Positions 1 to 9,678 of a stretch of DNA of 64,000 nt are shown in pieces. The notes below the pieces were generated by a model, which searched no databases, was not told the origin of the DNA, and saw only the letters and a program-made list of their open reading frames with translations. The DNA comes from Pseudoalteromonas piratica (GTDB lineage Bacteria > Pseudomonadota > Gammaproteobacteria > Enterobacterales > Alteromonadaceae): contig NZ_CP009888.1 in NCBI RefSeq assembly GCF_000788395.1, positions 2,748,001 to 2,812,000 of the forward strand. The letters are read 5' to 3'. How positions within the stretch are numbered: the first letter of the stretch is position 1; each line of letters begins with the position of its first letter. The translations under genes and the position numbers were made by a program.

Positions 1-522
1 AGCATAGTGCTCAATATCATTTCTTGAAACTGCCAATAGCGGACGGACAACTGTTATCCCCATATCGTTGACGCTTTCATGCTTGATTGCACCAAGCCCC
101 AGTAAACCGGCACCTCGCTTTAAGCGGATAAAGAAGGTCTCTACTTGATCGTCAAGGTGTTGCCCAACAAGCAAACAGGAGTTTGGCAGCATAGAGTATT
201 TGATAGCTTGGTATCGCGCATCGCGCGCAATGGCCTCAAGGCTTTGCCTTGGGCTTAAATGAAGTGAGACTTCTGATGCTTCGAAAGGGATATTCCAGCT
301 CTGACAAAGGTTTTCGCAGAAGGTTTGCCAATCCGAAGCATTATCGCTCAAGCCATGATTGACATGGACGGCTTTGAGTTCAATATGATTGAATTCATCG
401 TGCAAACGTTTCGCAAGGTGCAATAAAACGACCGAATCTACCCCACCTGACAAAGCGACGGTATATTGGGTAAATCCTTTTTCAAGAAGGGTATTTTTAA
501 ACGTTTGGTATATATCTTTCAT
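1..522 (-). CDS. tilS: tRNA(Ile)-lysidine synthase, N-terminal part (cut by window edge)
   Basis: TilS uses ATP and lysine to convert the wobble cytidine of tRNA-Ile(CAU) to lysidine, so that the tRNA reads AUA as isoleucine. The 174 visible residues carry the PP-loop ATP-binding motif SGGVDS near residue 25 and continue through the Rossmann-like N-domain (HVNHGLS, then GQHLDDQVETFFIRLKRGAG) typical of TilS. The gene runs off position 1, so the C-terminal domains are not visible. The ATG at 522 gives a family-like N-terminus, but there is no Shine-Dalgarno: an intrinsic terminator ends 6 bases upstream of the start. It follows accA in the same direction, a common arrangement in gammaproteobacteria. 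Confidence 0.93.
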   Translation of the reverse strand, partial: MKDIYQTFKNTLLEKGFTQYTVALSGGVDSVVLLHLAKRLHDEFNHIELKAVHVNHGLSDNASDWQTFCENLCQSWNIPFEASEVSLHLSPRQSLEAIARDARYQAIKYSMLPNSCLLVGQHLDDQVETFFIRLKRGAGLLGLGAIKHESVNDMGITVVRPLLAVSRNDIEHYA

Positions 523-528
523 AAACAA

Positions 529-553
529 AAAAAGCCGCAAAATGCGGCTTTTT
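529..553 (-). terminator. intrinsic terminator after accA, abutting the tilS start
   Basis: Six-base GC-rich stem GCCGCA/TGCGGC (534-539 with 543-548), three-base loop, extended by A:T pairs and followed on the minus strand by seven T. It lies 15 bases past the accA stop and 6 bases before the tilS ATG, so tilS translation would begin at the foot of the hairpin. Confidence 0.85.
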
Positions 554-567
554 CCTAAATCTTACGG

Positions 568-1524
568 TTAACAGTAACCAAAAGACATTAAACGCTCGTA
601 GCGTTGCTCTAACATTTCTTCCAATGATAAAGCTTTCAACTCACTTAAGTCACGCTTAATTTGTGCTTTAAGCGATTTAGCCATCGCATCATAGTTACGA
701 TGTGCGCCGCCTAATGGTTCTTCAACAATCGAGTTGATTAAGTCTAAGCTCTTAACACGATCAGCACTTACACCCATTGCTTCTGCCGCAAGTGGGGCTT
801 TTTCTGCGCTTTTCCAAAGAATTGACGCACACCCTTCCGGCGAGATAACTGAGTAAGTACTGTACTGAAGCATATTAACGCGGTCGCCTACACCAATTGC
901 TAACGCACCGCCTGAACCACCTTCACCAATTACCGTACAAATTACTGGTACTTTAAGGCCTGCCATCACTTTTAAGTTTTTCGCGATTGCTTCACTTTGA
1001 CCACGCTCTTCTGCACCAACCCCCGGGTAGGCTCCTGGCGTATCGATAAACGTAATAATAGGCATATTAAAACGTTCAGCCATTTCCATTAAGCGTAATG
1101 CTTTACGGTAACCTTCTGGCTTAGGCATACCAAAGTTACGCTTAATTTTTTCAGCTGTATCACGGCCTTTTTGTTGACCGATTACCATTACAGGCTCGCC
1201 ATCTAAACGTGCAATACCGCCAACAATTGCCGGGTCATTTGCAAACGCACGGTCGCCAGCTAGCTCGTCAAATTCAGTAAAAATACGCTCAACATAATCT
1301 TTGGTATACGGGCGTAACGGGTGGCGCGCAAGTTGCGAAACTTGCCAAGGGCCTAGATCTGAAAAGATTTTATTGGTAAGTTCCACGCTTTTATCTTTAA
1401 GGCGTGATACTTCTTCTTCAAGGCTAAGATCCAGTTCACCACCGCGACCTACATTTTTAAGTTCTTCAATTTTTGCTTCCAACTCTGCGATTGGAAGTTC
1501 AAAATCAAGATAATTGAGACTCAT
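568..1524 (-). CDS. accA: acetyl-CoA carboxylase carboxyltransferase subunit alpha
   Basis: AccA pairs with AccD (57293-58168 in this window) to form the carboxyltransferase that moves CO2 from biotin to acetyl-CoA, giving malonyl-CoA for fatty-acid synthesis. The 318 residues match the usual length (about 319). Visible hallmarks are the crotonase-fold signatures DTPGAYPG (161-168) and [12 protein letters not shown] (200-211). It is the last gene of the long envelope cluster, 12 bases after dnaE, and is followed by an intrinsic terminator. Placement behind dnaE is conserved in gammaproteobacteria. Confidence 0.97.
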   Translation of the reverse strand: MSLNYLDFELPIAELEAKIEELKNVGRGGELDLSLEEEVSRLKDKSVELTNKIFSDLGPWQVSQLARHPLRPYTKDYVERIFTEFDELAGDRAFANDPAIVGGIARLDGEPVMVIGQQKGRDTAEKIKRNFGMPKPEGYRKALRLMEMAERFNMPIITFIDTPGAYPGVGAEERGQSEAIAKNLKVMAGLKVPVICTVIGEGGSGGALAIGVGDRVNMLQYSTYSVISPEGCASILWKSAEKAPLAAEAMGVSADRVKSLDLINSIVEEPLGGAHRNYDAMAKSLKAQIKRDLSELKALSLEEMLEQRYERLMSFGYC

Positions 1525-1536
1525 GCTCTAAACTAC

Positions 1537-4500
1537 CTAATTAAATTCTAGTTCAATATTTTGTGCTACTAAGCGTGAGAGATTAGCAAGTAACTCATCA
1601 CTAGGTGTAACACACCACTGTGTTCCTAATGAAAGCTCAGTTGTTGCATCTGGGCGTTCATATTGAATTCTTATCGGGCAAGTACCAAATTTGTACGGGG
1701 TGATGGCATGCTCTAAACGAGACAGGAAGTTATCATTCACTTCCTGCATTTTCACCGTCATTTTTATATTTTTAACCCGTTTTTCGCGAACAGATTCGAT
1801 ACTTGCAACTTCGCGAGCGGTCATTGTAATACCACCTGAGAAGTTATCAAAGCTGACCACACCAGATATCACCAAGATATTGTTCATTTGCAGCAGTTCT
1901 TGGTAAGTTTCGAACTGTTCAGGAAATAAACGAATATCAATTCGGGCACTTTTATCATCTAATGTGAGTAACCCCCAACGCTTCCCTTTTTTATTAATTA
2001 AGGTACGCGCGTTGATCACTAAACCTGCCGCAGTTGACGTTACATCACGCTCCGTCGGTTGTAAATCGACTAGACGCCCTGACACATAATTTTTAAGCTC
2101 CGCGCGATATTGATTAATTGGATGACCAGTTAAATAAAGTCCCAGTGTTTCGCGCTCGCCTTCCAACCATTCGTTATCAGTAAATTTGGGCGCTTGAACA
2201 AATGCAGCAGCAACTTCTTCAGGTTCTGTTGCCAATAAACCAAATAAATCACTTTGACCAAGTGCTTCGGCTTTGTTGTGTTGATCGGCGGATTTAAGCG
2301 CATCTGGCAAACTAGCAATAAGCGTAGAGCGCGCACTTTGTGTTTGCTCTGGGCCAAGTTTGTCCATGGCACCAGCCATAATTAGCTTTTCAATGACACG
2401 TTTATTTAAACGTTTAATATCAACACGGGCGCAGAAATCAAACAAATCTTTAAATGGACCGCCGCTCTCTCTCGCTTCTAAAATAGCTTCGACAGGCCCC
2501 TCACCCACACCTTTAATGGCACCAATTCCGTAAACGATTTGTCCTTGGTGGTTTACCGTGAATTTATACAAACCAGAATTAACATCAGGCGGCAATAATG
2601 TGAGTTTCATATTCTCACACTCATCTACCAAGGTAACTATTTTATCGGTGTTATCCATATCTGCCGACATTACTGCGGCCATAAACTCTGCAGGATAATG
2701 GGTTTTCATCCAGAGGGTTTGATAAGATACCAGCGCGTATGCTGCCGAGTGCGATTTGTTAAAGCCGTAACCTGCGAACTTTTCTACAAGATCGAAGATC
2801 TTCATCGCCAGTTCGCCATCTACGCCATTTTGCTTCGCTCCTTCCTCAAAGGTTGAGCGTTGCTTGGCCATCTCTTCCGGCTTTTTCTTACCCATAGCAC
2901 GACGTAGTAAGTCAGCACCACCTAAGCTATAGCCTGCAAGAACCTGAGCAATTTGCATTACCTGTTCTTGGTAAAGAATAATACCGTAAGTTGGTTCAAG
3001 AATGGGCTGTAGGCTTTCGTGCTGATACTGTGCATCAGGATACGATACATCTTCTCGGCCGTGTTTACGGTCGATAAAGTTATCTACCATGCCTGATTGC
3101 AAAGGACCTGGACGGAAAAGTGCAACCAGTGCGATCATATCTTCAAAGCAGTCAGGTTTTAAACGACGAACAAGATCTTTCATCCCGCGAGATTCAAGCT
3201 GGAATACTGCGGTCGTTTCGGCGCGCAACAGTAACTCAAAGCTTGGAGGATCATCAAGTGGTATTGCAGCGATATCGATATGCTCTTTTTGTTCGCGCGT
3301 TAAGCGCTCATTGGCCATATCGATAGCCCATTGTAAAATGGTTAAGGTACGTAACCCTAGGAAGTCAAACTTAACAAGGCCTGCTGTTTCTACATCGTTT
3401 TTATCAAATTGCGTAACCGGGAATTTACCCTCGTCATCACAATATAGCGCTGCGAAATCGGTAATGGTTGTCGGTGAAATAACAACACCACCTGCGTGTT
3501 TACCTGCGTTACGTGTACAACCTTCCAAAATGCGGCACATATCGATAAGTTCTTTCACTTCATCGTCAGTGTCGTAAGCTTCAGGTAAACGTGGTTCAAC
3601 ATCAAAAGCTTTTGCCAATGTCATGCCCGGATCGCCCGGAACTAATTTTGAAATACGGTCAACAAAACCATACGGGTGGCCAAGCACACGGCCTACATCA
3701 CGTATTACCGCTTTAGCCGCCATTGTACCAAAGGTAATGATCTGTGATACCGCATCACGGCCATAGAGCTTAGCAACATGGTCAATAACTTCATCGCGGC
3801 GATCCATACAGAAATCGACGTCGAAATCGGGCATTGATACACGTTCTGGGTTCAAGAAACGTTCGAAAAGTAAGTCAAATTGTAAGGGATCTAAATCGGT
3901 GATTTTAAGTGCATAGGCTACTAATGAACCTGCACCCGAGCCTCGTCCTGGTCCGACGGGAATAATGTTATCTTTACTCCACTGGATAAATTCCATTACG
4001 ATCAAGAAGTAACCAGGGAAACCCATTTGGTTGATTACATCAAGTTCGATTTTTAGACGGTCATCATATTCGACACGTTTGACTTTGCGTTCTTCTTCAT
4101 CTGGGAATAAAAACTGTAAACGTTCTTCAAGACCGTCTTCCGATACTTTTACTAAGAAATCTTCAATCGACAGCGAACCTGTTGGGTAATCAGGTAAGAA
4201 ATATGTACCTAACTGAATGGTTACATTACAACGTTTGGCAATTTCTACCGAGTTTTCCAGTGCTTCTGGAATATCCGAGAACAACTCACACATTTGCTCT
4301 TCGGTTTTTAAATATTGCTGCTCTGAAAAACGTTTTGGTCTGCGTTTATCGTCAAGGGTAAAACCATCGTGAATAGCAACGCGAATCTCATGGGCTTCAA
4401 AGTCTTCTTTATTGAGAAACACGACTTCATTGGTGGCAACAACTGGCAAACCTGAATATTGGGCATAAGCAACTGCACTATGAAGATAATCTTCTTCTTG

Positions 4501-5028
4501 CTCACGTTCAGTTCGCGTTAGCTCAATATAGTAATGATCTTTAAAGTGTTCTAAATAGAAGTTACCAATAGATTTTGTAAGGTCGTTATTACCTTTTAAT
4601 AAGGCTTTACCTAAATCACCATCTTTCGCACCAGAGAGTAAAATTAACCCTTCTTTATGCTCAATAAGCCAATCTCTATCAACCATTGGGCGCTGCATAA
4701 TATGGCCACGCTTAAATGCTTTAGAAATTAACAGGGTTAAATTTTTGTAGCCTTGATTATTTTTGGCAAGCACTACTAGACGACAAGGTTCATCGGGAAA
4801 CTCAGGACTGTGTAACCACAGATCAGCACCAACGATAGGTTTGATGCCAGCACCATGCGCCGCACCGTAAAAGCGCACTAAACCGCACAAATTCATTTGA
4901 TCAGTAATGGCAAATGCAGGCATTTTTTGCTCTGCAATTTTACCGACAATAGGCTTAGTTTTTGCTAAGCCGTCCACCATTGAATAATCACTGTGAACAC
5001 GTAAGTGTATAAATTTAGGGTCTTGCAT
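1537..5028 (-). CDS. dnaE: DNA polymerase III alpha subunit
   Basis: Catalytic subunit of the replicative polymerase. In order: PHP domain beginning [10 protein letters not shown] near residue 7; polymerase palm with the aspartate motif [10 protein letters not shown] near residue 400; a clamp-binding motif QSDLF near residue 923; a C-terminal OB fold and tau-binding region. I chose the ATG at 5028 (1163 residues; E. coli 1160). An in-frame TTG at 5052 has no ribosome site, whereas the ATG is preceded by TTAGGCAG at good spacing, and [16 protein letters not shown] lines up with the family N-terminus. It lies between rnhB and accA. Confidence 0.96.
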   Translation of the reverse strand: MQDPKFIHLRVHSDYSMVDGLAKTKPIVGKIAEQKMPAFAITDQMNLCGLVRFYGAAHGAGIKPIVGADLWLHSPEFPDEPCRLVVLAKNNQGYKNLTLLISKAFKRGHIMQRPMVDRDWLIEHKEGLILLSGAKDGDLGKALLKGNNDLTKSIGNFYLEHFKDHYYIELTRTEREQEEDYLHSAVAYAQYSGLPVVATNEVVFLNKEDFEAHEIRVAIHDGFTLDDKRRPKRFSEQQYLKTEEQMCELFSDIPEALENSVEIAKRCNVTIQLGTYFLPDYPTGSLSIEDFLVKVSEDGLEERLQFLFPDEEERKVKRVEYDDRLKIELDVINQMGFPGYFLIVMEFIQWSKDNIIPVGPGRGSGAGSLVAYALKITDLDPLQFDLLFERFLNPERVSMPDFDVDFCMDRRDEVIDHVAKLYGRDAVSQIITFGTMAAKAVIRDVGRVLGHPYGFVDRISKLVPGDPGMTLAKAFDVEPRLPEAYDTDDEVKELIDMCRILEGCTRNAGKHAGGVVISPTTITDFAALYCDDEGKFPVTQFDKNDVETAGLVKFDFLGLRTLTILQWAIDMANERLTREQKEHIDIAAIPLDDPPSFELLLRAETTAVFQLESRGMKDLVRRLKPDCFEDMIALVALFRPGPLQSGMVDNFIDRKHGREDVSYPDAQYQHESLQPILEPTYGIILYQEQVMQIAQVLAGYSLGGADLLRRAMGKKKPEEMAKQRSTFEEGAKQNGVDGELAMKIFDLVEKFAGYGFNKSHSAAYALVSYQTLWMKTHYPAEFMAAVMSADMDNTDKIVTLVDECENMKLTLLPPDVNSGLYKFTVNHQGQIVYGIGAIKGVGEGPVEAILEARESGGPFKDLFDFCARVDIKRLNKRVIEKLIMAGAMDKLGPEQTQSARSTLIASLPDALKSADQHNKAEALGQSDLFGLLATEPEEVAAAFVQAPKFTDNEWLEGERETLGLYLTGHPINQYRAELKNYVSGRLVDLQPTERDVTSTAAGLVINARTLINKKGKRWGLLTLDDKSARIDIRLFPEQFETYQELLQMNNILVISGVVSFDNFSGGITMTAREVASIESVREKRVKNIKMTVKMQEVNDNFLSRLEHAITPYKFGTCPIRIQYERPDATTELSLGTQWCVTPSDELLANLSRLVAQNIELEFN

Positions 5029-5059
5029 TATCTGCCTAACTTGATTGACCAAGCATTGA

Positions 5060-5662
5060 TTAGCAATTGTTGGTCTGTTCTATTATTGTTTTTACGGGCT
5101 TAAAGCTTTGTCTATGATGCGGCGTAACACCATGAAGTGCAAGTGCTTCTAAATGTGCTTTGGTTGGATAACCTTTATGACCTGCAAAGCCAAATTGTGG
5201 GTACTCTACATCAAGTGCTTTCATTTCATTATCGCGAGTCACTTTCGCTAAAATAGATGCTGCACTGATTTCAGCAACTAGACTATCGCCTTTAACAACT
5301 GCTTGTGCAGGTACATTGATATCTGGTAAGCGATTACCATCAATAAACACAAACTCTGCTGGGATTGATAAGCCTTCGACTGCGCGTTTCATGGCAAGCA
5401 TAGTGGCATGTAGAATATTAAGCTCATCTATTTCTGGCACAGTAGCTCTCGCAATATTAAAACAAAGCGCTTTTTCGATAATTTCATCATAAAGGGCTAA
5501 ACGTTTTTTTTCTGTGAGCTTTTTAGAATCTGCAAGCCCCGCAATTGGCTTGTTTGGGTCTAGAATTACTGCTGCTGTCACCACATCGCCAACAAGTGGG
5601 CCTCGACCTACTTCATCAACACCGGCAACTAACTGTGTATTTGGACGCACAATCTCAGTCAT
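5060..5662 (-). CDS. rnhB: ribonuclease HII
   Basis: Removes RNA from RNA-DNA hybrids and cuts at single ribonucleotides in DNA. The 200-residue length is normal. The active-site motif VDEVGRGP (residues 15-22) supplies the first Asp-Glu pair; the conserved [12 protein letters not shown] segment and a later [12 protein letters not shown] block are also present. It overlaps the 3' end of lpxB by 8 bases, so the two are probably translationally coupled. The lpxB-rnhB-dnaE order is conserved in many gammaproteobacteria. Confidence 0.97.
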   Translation of the reverse strand: MTEIVRPNTQLVAGVDEVGRGPLVGDVVTAAVILDPNKPIAGLADSKKLTEKKRLALYDEIIEKALCFNIARATVPEIDELNILHATMLAMKRAVEGLSIPAEFVFIDGNRLPDINVPAQAVVKGDSLVAEISAASILAKVTRDNEMKALDVEYPQFGFAGHKGYPTKAHLEALALHGVTPHHRQSFKPVKTIIEQTNNC

Positions 5663-6815
5663 TTCTTTTCTCTATTAAATTAGATACCGCCAATGCGGCT
5701 TGCTTACTTGCATCCAGTCTGAGTGCTTTATGCATCTCCATAAAGGTCTCTGTCAATCTGGTTTGATCCTCTTCTAGCAATGGCAATAGTGTGGTCGCAA
5801 GGTTTTCAGGGGTGAGATCATTTTGTAATAGCTCTGGCACCAACTGCTTGCCCGCAAGTAAATTCGGTAATGAAAAATGCTCGATATTAAATTTAAATAA
5901 TCGTGTCACTAAGTGATATGTCAGCGCTTTTAGCTTGTAGCCAACCACCATAGGGCGTTTTAATAGCATACATTCAAGTGCAGCTGTACCCGACGCTAAT
6001 AACACCGCATCAGCGGCGGTCATCACTTCGCGTGACTGGCCATCAATAAGAGTGAATACATCTTCTGCTTGGTATTGCTTTGCAACAGCTAAAAACTCTT
6101 CTTTTCGTTTTTCATTAACGAGTGGCACTAGCACCTTTAATTCGGGGAGCTGTTTTTTGAGCAATAATACAGCTTGAATGTATGGCTCGCTCAGTAAAGT
6201 CACCTCTGAACCACGGCTACCAGGCAGTACCGCTAAAACTTTATCACTTGCCGATAAATTAAAAAGTGCTCTGCTTGCTTCTTTATTATCTTCAAGTGGT
6301 AATTCATCAGCCAAGGTATGGCCGACAAATTCACACGGAATAGCGTGTTTATCGTAAAACGCTTTTTCAAATGGCAGTAGTGCAAGCACTAAATTAGTCG
6401 CTTCAGCCACTTTAAAAACACGTTTCTCACGCCATGCCCAGACCGATGGACTGACATAATGCACGGTTTTAATACCCGCTGCTTTCAGGGGCTTTTCAAC
6501 ACGTAAGTTAAAATCTGGCGCATCTATACCAATAAAGATATCGGGCGGATTATCAATAAAATGTCGAACGATTTGCTTTTTAATACTCAGTAAGCGAAAT
6601 AGCTTAGGCAGTACTTCAAATACGCCCATCACCGCTAATTCTTCCATTTGAAAATGGGTTTTAAAGCCTTCAGCCAACATGCGTGGACCGCCAATACCTT
6701 CAAACGAGGCATTTGGGTAATGGTGCTTTAGCACTTTAATTAATCCTGCACCTAAAATATCGCCGGAGTGTTCCCCGGCGATAAGTGCAATTCGTAATGG
6801 CTTATCCGATATCAT
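5655..6815 (-). CDS. lpxB: lipid-A-disaccharide synthase
   Basis: LpxB is a GT19 glycosyltransferase that joins UDP-2,3-diacylglucosamine (the LpxH product; lpxH is at 50771-51496) to lipid X, making the lipid A disaccharide at the inner face of the inner membrane. Family signatures include [13 protein letters not shown] at the N-terminus, SPSVWAWR, and the nucleotide-binding segment LPGSRGSEV. Length 386 residues (E. coli 382). The start shares one base with the lpxA stop (TAATG) and the end overlaps rnhB, consistent with a single coupled transcript. Confidence 0.97.
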   Translation of the reverse strand: MISDKPLRIALIAGEHSGDILGAGLIKVLKHHYPNASFEGIGGPRMLAEGFKTHFQMEELAVMGVFEVLPKLFRLLSIKKQIVRHFIDNPPDIFIGIDAPDFNLRVEKPLKAAGIKTVHYVSPSVWAWREKRVFKVAEATNLVLALLPFEKAFYDKHAIPCEFVGHTLADELPLEDNKEASRALFNLSASDKVLAVLPGSRGSEVTLLSEPYIQAVLLLKKQLPELKVLVPLVNEKRKEEFLAVAKQYQAEDVFTLIDGQSREVMTAADAVLLASGTAALECMLLKRPMVVGYKLKALTYHLVTRLFKFNIEHFSLPNLLAGKQLVPELLQNDLTPENLATTLLPLLEEDQTRLTETFMEMHKALRLDASKQAALAVSNLIEKRND

Positions 6816-7585
6816 TATCGGATAAGTCCACGACTGGATGATTTTGCAAAATCAATCATGGTTTGCACCGCTTTAAACTCTTCGGCTTCTTTTTCCATTT
6901 CGACAAGTGCTTCATCAAGCTTATTACCTTTACGATAAAGCTGTTTATAAGCACGTCGAAGCGCCATAATCTCATCTGATTCAAAACCGCGACGCTTGAG
7001 GCCTTCAGTATTAATTGCAACCGGACGAGCTGGCGTACCAATTGTTGTTACAAAAGGCGGCACATCTTGGTTTACACCTGAATACATACCAACAAAAGCA
7101 TGAGAACCAATATGACAGAATTGGTGAATACCCGAGTTACCAGCTAGGATAACCCAATCACCAACATGCACATGTCCCGCAGCACTTGCGTTATTTGCAA
7201 AAATACAGTTGTTGCCAATTACACAATCATGAGCAACATGGGTGTAAGCCATAAATAAGTTATTTGAGCCAATTTTAGTGATGCCTTCATCCTGAATTGT
7301 GCCACGGTGGATTGTTGCACATTCGCGGATCACGTTATTATCACCAATAATCAGCTTGGTTGGTTCATCCTTGTACTTTTTGTCTTGGCACGCTTCACCC
7401 ACTGAAGCGAATTGGAAAATATGGTTACCTGAACCAATCACCGATGGCCCTTTAATAACAACATGTGACTCGATGATGCAGTCATCACCAATTACGACAT
7501 CGTTGCCAATATAACTGTAAGGACCAACTTTAACGTTGTTGCCAAGTTGAGCGCCAGGCTCAATAATTGCAGTAGGATGGATCAC
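6815..7585 (-). CDS. lpxA: UDP-N-acetylglucosamine O-acyltransferase
   Basis: First step of lipid A synthesis: transfers a 3-hydroxyacyl chain from acyl carrier protein to UDP-GlcNAc. The N-terminal two thirds is a left-handed beta helix of hexapeptide repeats (for example [15 protein letters not shown]), with the catalytic histidine in the [14 protein letters not shown] segment. A short C-terminal helical domain follows. Length 256 residues (E. coli 262). It is 3 bases downstream of fabZ, which competes for the same 3-hydroxyacyl-ACP pool, and is coupled to lpxB. Confidence 0.97.
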   Translation of the reverse strand: MIHPTAIIEPGAQLGNNVKVGPYSYIGNDVVIGDDCIIESHVVIKGPSVIGSGNHIFQFASVGEACQDKKYKDEPTKLIIGDNNVIRECATIHRGTIQDEGITKIGSNNLFMAYTHVAHDCVIGNNCIFANNASAAGHVHVGDWVILAGNSGIHQFCHIGSHAFVGMYSGVNQDVPPFVTTIGTPARPVAINTEGLKRRGFESDEIMALRRAYKQLYRKGNKLDEALVEMEKEAEEFKAVQTMIDFAKSSSRGLIR

Positions 7586-7588
7586 GTA

Positions 7589-8041
7589 TTATAACTCTCT
7601 TCTTGCACACATTAATTCAGCTGAACACACTACTTTTCCGTCAACCTTCGCTTCACCATAGAATTTCCACATATTGCGACGCTCTTTCAAGAACTCAACA
7701 TGGAGATGCATCGTATCACCTGGTAATACTGGTTGCTTAAAACGCGCATTATCAATGGCTGCAAATAAATATAGTTCATTATCACCACGGTTTTCAGTTG
7801 TTTTAAAACCGAGCAAACCGGTTGCTTGCGCTAATGCTTCTAAAATCATTACGCCAGGGAAAATTGGCTGTCCTGGGAAATGGCCGGTGAAAATTGGCTC
7901 ATTTGCAGTGACATTTTTAATCGCATGAAGCGTTTTACCCGGCTCAAAGTCAACGACTTTATCAACTAATAGCATTGGGTAACGATGAGGTAATAGCTTT
8001 AGGATTTCTTGAATATCAAAGCTGTTTAATTGTTCTGCCAA
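7589..8041 (-). CDS. fabZ: 3-hydroxyacyl-ACP dehydratase FabZ
   Basis: Dehydrates 3-hydroxyacyl-ACP in the fatty-acid elongation cycle. Hot-dog fold; catalytic histidine in [13 protein letters not shown] and glutamate in LEALAQATG. The N-terminal [14 protein letters not shown] block is diagnostic. The 150 residues match the family. It sits between lpxD and lpxA, as in E. coli, placing the two users of 3-hydroxyacyl-ACP in one operon. Confidence 0.97.
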   Translation of the reverse strand: MAEQLNSFDIQEILKLLPHRYPMLLVDKVVDFEPGKTLHAIKNVTANEPIFTGHFPGQPIFPGVMILEALAQATGLLGFKTTENRGDNELYLFAAIDNARFKQPVLPGDTMHLHVEFLKERRNMWKFYGEAKVDGKVVCSAELMCARREL

Positions 8042-8115
8042 AATCTGTTTCCTTAACCTAACTTATTTCCTCGTTTCAGAATCTCACTGAAACGATTAAT
8101 AGTACATGACGAAGG

Positions 8116-9135
8116 CTATTCGTCACGCTCCGGCAGTGATTTTTCAACTGCCTTTAATCGCTTATTGATTGCCGATAGTTGACGAAGCTGGGCCATATTG
8201 CGTCGCCAGTCTTTATTATCGCTATGCGGCACGCCTGAAGAGTAAACACCAGGCTTATCAATGCCACTAATCACCATTGACATACCCGTTAACACAACGC
8301 CATCGACAATTTCAATGTGTCCTGCAATACCCGACAAACCACCAATTTGGCAATATTTGCCTATCGTCGTGCTACCAGCAATCACAGTGCACCCTGCAAT
8401 AGCAGTGCCCTCTTTAACAATGACGTTATGGGCAATTTGTACTTGGTTATCAATGATGACATTACGTTCAATGATAGTATCATCGATTGCGCCACGGTCG
8501 ATTGTGGTGCTTGCACCGATTTCAACCTGATCACCAATGATTACAGAACCCAATTGTGGAATTTTAACCCATTGCCCTTTTTCATTAGCATAGCCAAAAC
8601 CATCTGCACCAATCACTGTATTGGCATGCACTAAACACGATTCTCCAATCTCAACATCATGATAAATCGTTACATTTGCCCATATTGTGGTATTGGCCCC
8701 TATTTTAACACCCTTACCAATAAAGCTGCCAGCACCAATTGATGAGCCTTCGGCAATTTCAACATCCGCTTCAATCACTGCATTGGCACCTATTGAAACA
8801 TTAGCAGCAAGTTTTGCGCTTGGATCAATGACGGCACTTGCATGTATATTGCGTGCAGGTGCAGGTGTTGTATCCATCGCTTGTGCTAACAGTGCATATG
8901 CCAAGTAAGGATTTGAGACGATGATTTTATTGCCAGAAAAGTGTTCTGCATCCTTCTCGGACAAGATCACCGCACCAGCATTGGTGGTTGCAAGCTGCGT
9001 ACGATACTTTTTGTTAGCGAGAAAACTAATTTCATCGCTTTTTGCATTTTCTAGGGTTGCTATACGAGAAATGCTGAGCGAGTCGTCACCGACCAGCTCA
9101 GCATTTAAAATCTCAGCAATTTGCTGTAATTTCAT
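8116..9135 (-). CDS. lpxD: UDP-3-O-(3-hydroxyacyl)glucosamine N-acyltransferase
   Basis: Third step of lipid A synthesis: N-acylates UDP-3-O-acylglucosamine using 3-hydroxyacyl-ACP. An N-terminal uridine-binding domain (about residues 1-100) is followed by a long left-handed beta helix of hexapeptide repeats and a C-terminal helix (LRQLSAINKRLKAVEKSL). The catalytic histidine lies in VQIAHNVIVKEGTAIAG. Length 339 residues (E. coli 341). It is 8 bases after skp and 74 bases before fabZ; no terminator is visible in that gap. Confidence 0.97.
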   Translation of the reverse strand: MKLQQIAEILNAELVGDDSLSISRIATLENAKSDEISFLANKKYRTQLATTNAGAVILSEKDAEHFSGNKIIVSNPYLAYALLAQAMDTTPAPARNIHASAVIDPSAKLAANVSIGANAVIEADVEIAEGSSIGAGSFIGKGVKIGANTTIWANVTIYHDVEIGESCLVHANTVIGADGFGYANEKGQWVKIPQLGSVIIGDQVEIGASTTIDRGAIDDTIIERNVIIDNQVQIAHNVIVKEGTAIAGCTVIAGSTTIGKYCQIGGLSGIAGHIEIVDGVVLTGMSMVISGIDKPGVYSSGVPHSDNKDWRRNMAQLRQLSAINKRLKAVEKSLPERDE

Positions 9136-9143
9136 ATCTACTA

Positions 9144-9665
9144 TTAATTAGCCTTCGCTACACGCTCAGCCACTTTATCAGTAATGTTATCAACTTTTTT
9201 CTCATTTACGTAAAGGCTTGCTGCAGCAGGTTTAACTTCATCATATTTACCCGCTTTCGCTTCAGCTTCAATCGCTTGGAAAATAATTGACTCAAGCTTT
9301 TTAGTTTCTTGAGCTTGGCGCATCTGCATTTCTTGCTGTAAAGGTTGACCCTTTTCTTGCAATGCTTTTTGCAACTCTTGAATTTTCTTCTGGTGCGCTT
9401 CTTTTTGCGCTTTGCTCATAGTGGCATTTTCACGCTGATATTTTTCAAGCTCAAAACGAATGTCGCCTTGTAACTTTTCAAGCTCTTGTCTGCGCTCGCG
9501 GAACTCAGACTCTAGTGTTGCTTTAATCGTTGCAGCTTGAGGTGCACCAGAGAATACTTGCTGTACATTTACAATCGCAACCTTGTGAGCAAACGAGCTT
9601 GCAGAAGCACCCATTAGAAAAGTGGCTAACAAAGTCATGGCGGTTGTTTTAATCATTTTATTCAC
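9144..9665 (-). CDS. skp: periplasmic OMP chaperone Skp (OmpH family)
   Basis: Skp binds unfolded outer-membrane proteins in the periplasm and delivers them to the BAM complex encoded just upstream. The sequence shows a signal peptide (hydrophobic core about residues 9-22, cleavage near ASSFA-HK), then a long coiled-coil segment rich in Glu, Lys and Gln that forms the tentacles. 173 residues. The start is GTG at 9665 with AAGGA eight bases upstream; the ATG three codons later has poorer spacing. The bamA-skp-lpxD order is conserved. Confidence 0.94.
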   Translation of the reverse strand: MNKMIKTTAMTLLATFLMGASASSFAHKVAIVNVQQVFSGAPQAATIKATLESEFRERRQELEKLQGDIRFELEKYQRENATMSKAQKEAHQKKIQELQKALQEKGQPLQQEMQMRQAQETKKLESIIFQAIEAEAKAGKYDEVKPAAASLYVNEKKVDNITDKVAERVAKAN

Positions 9666-9678
9666 GAATTTATTCCTT

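Noticed and set aside
3089..3577. 162-codon plus-strand frame inside dnaE
   Set aside because: Antisense shadow of a conserved polymerase region, no start signal or recognisable domain.
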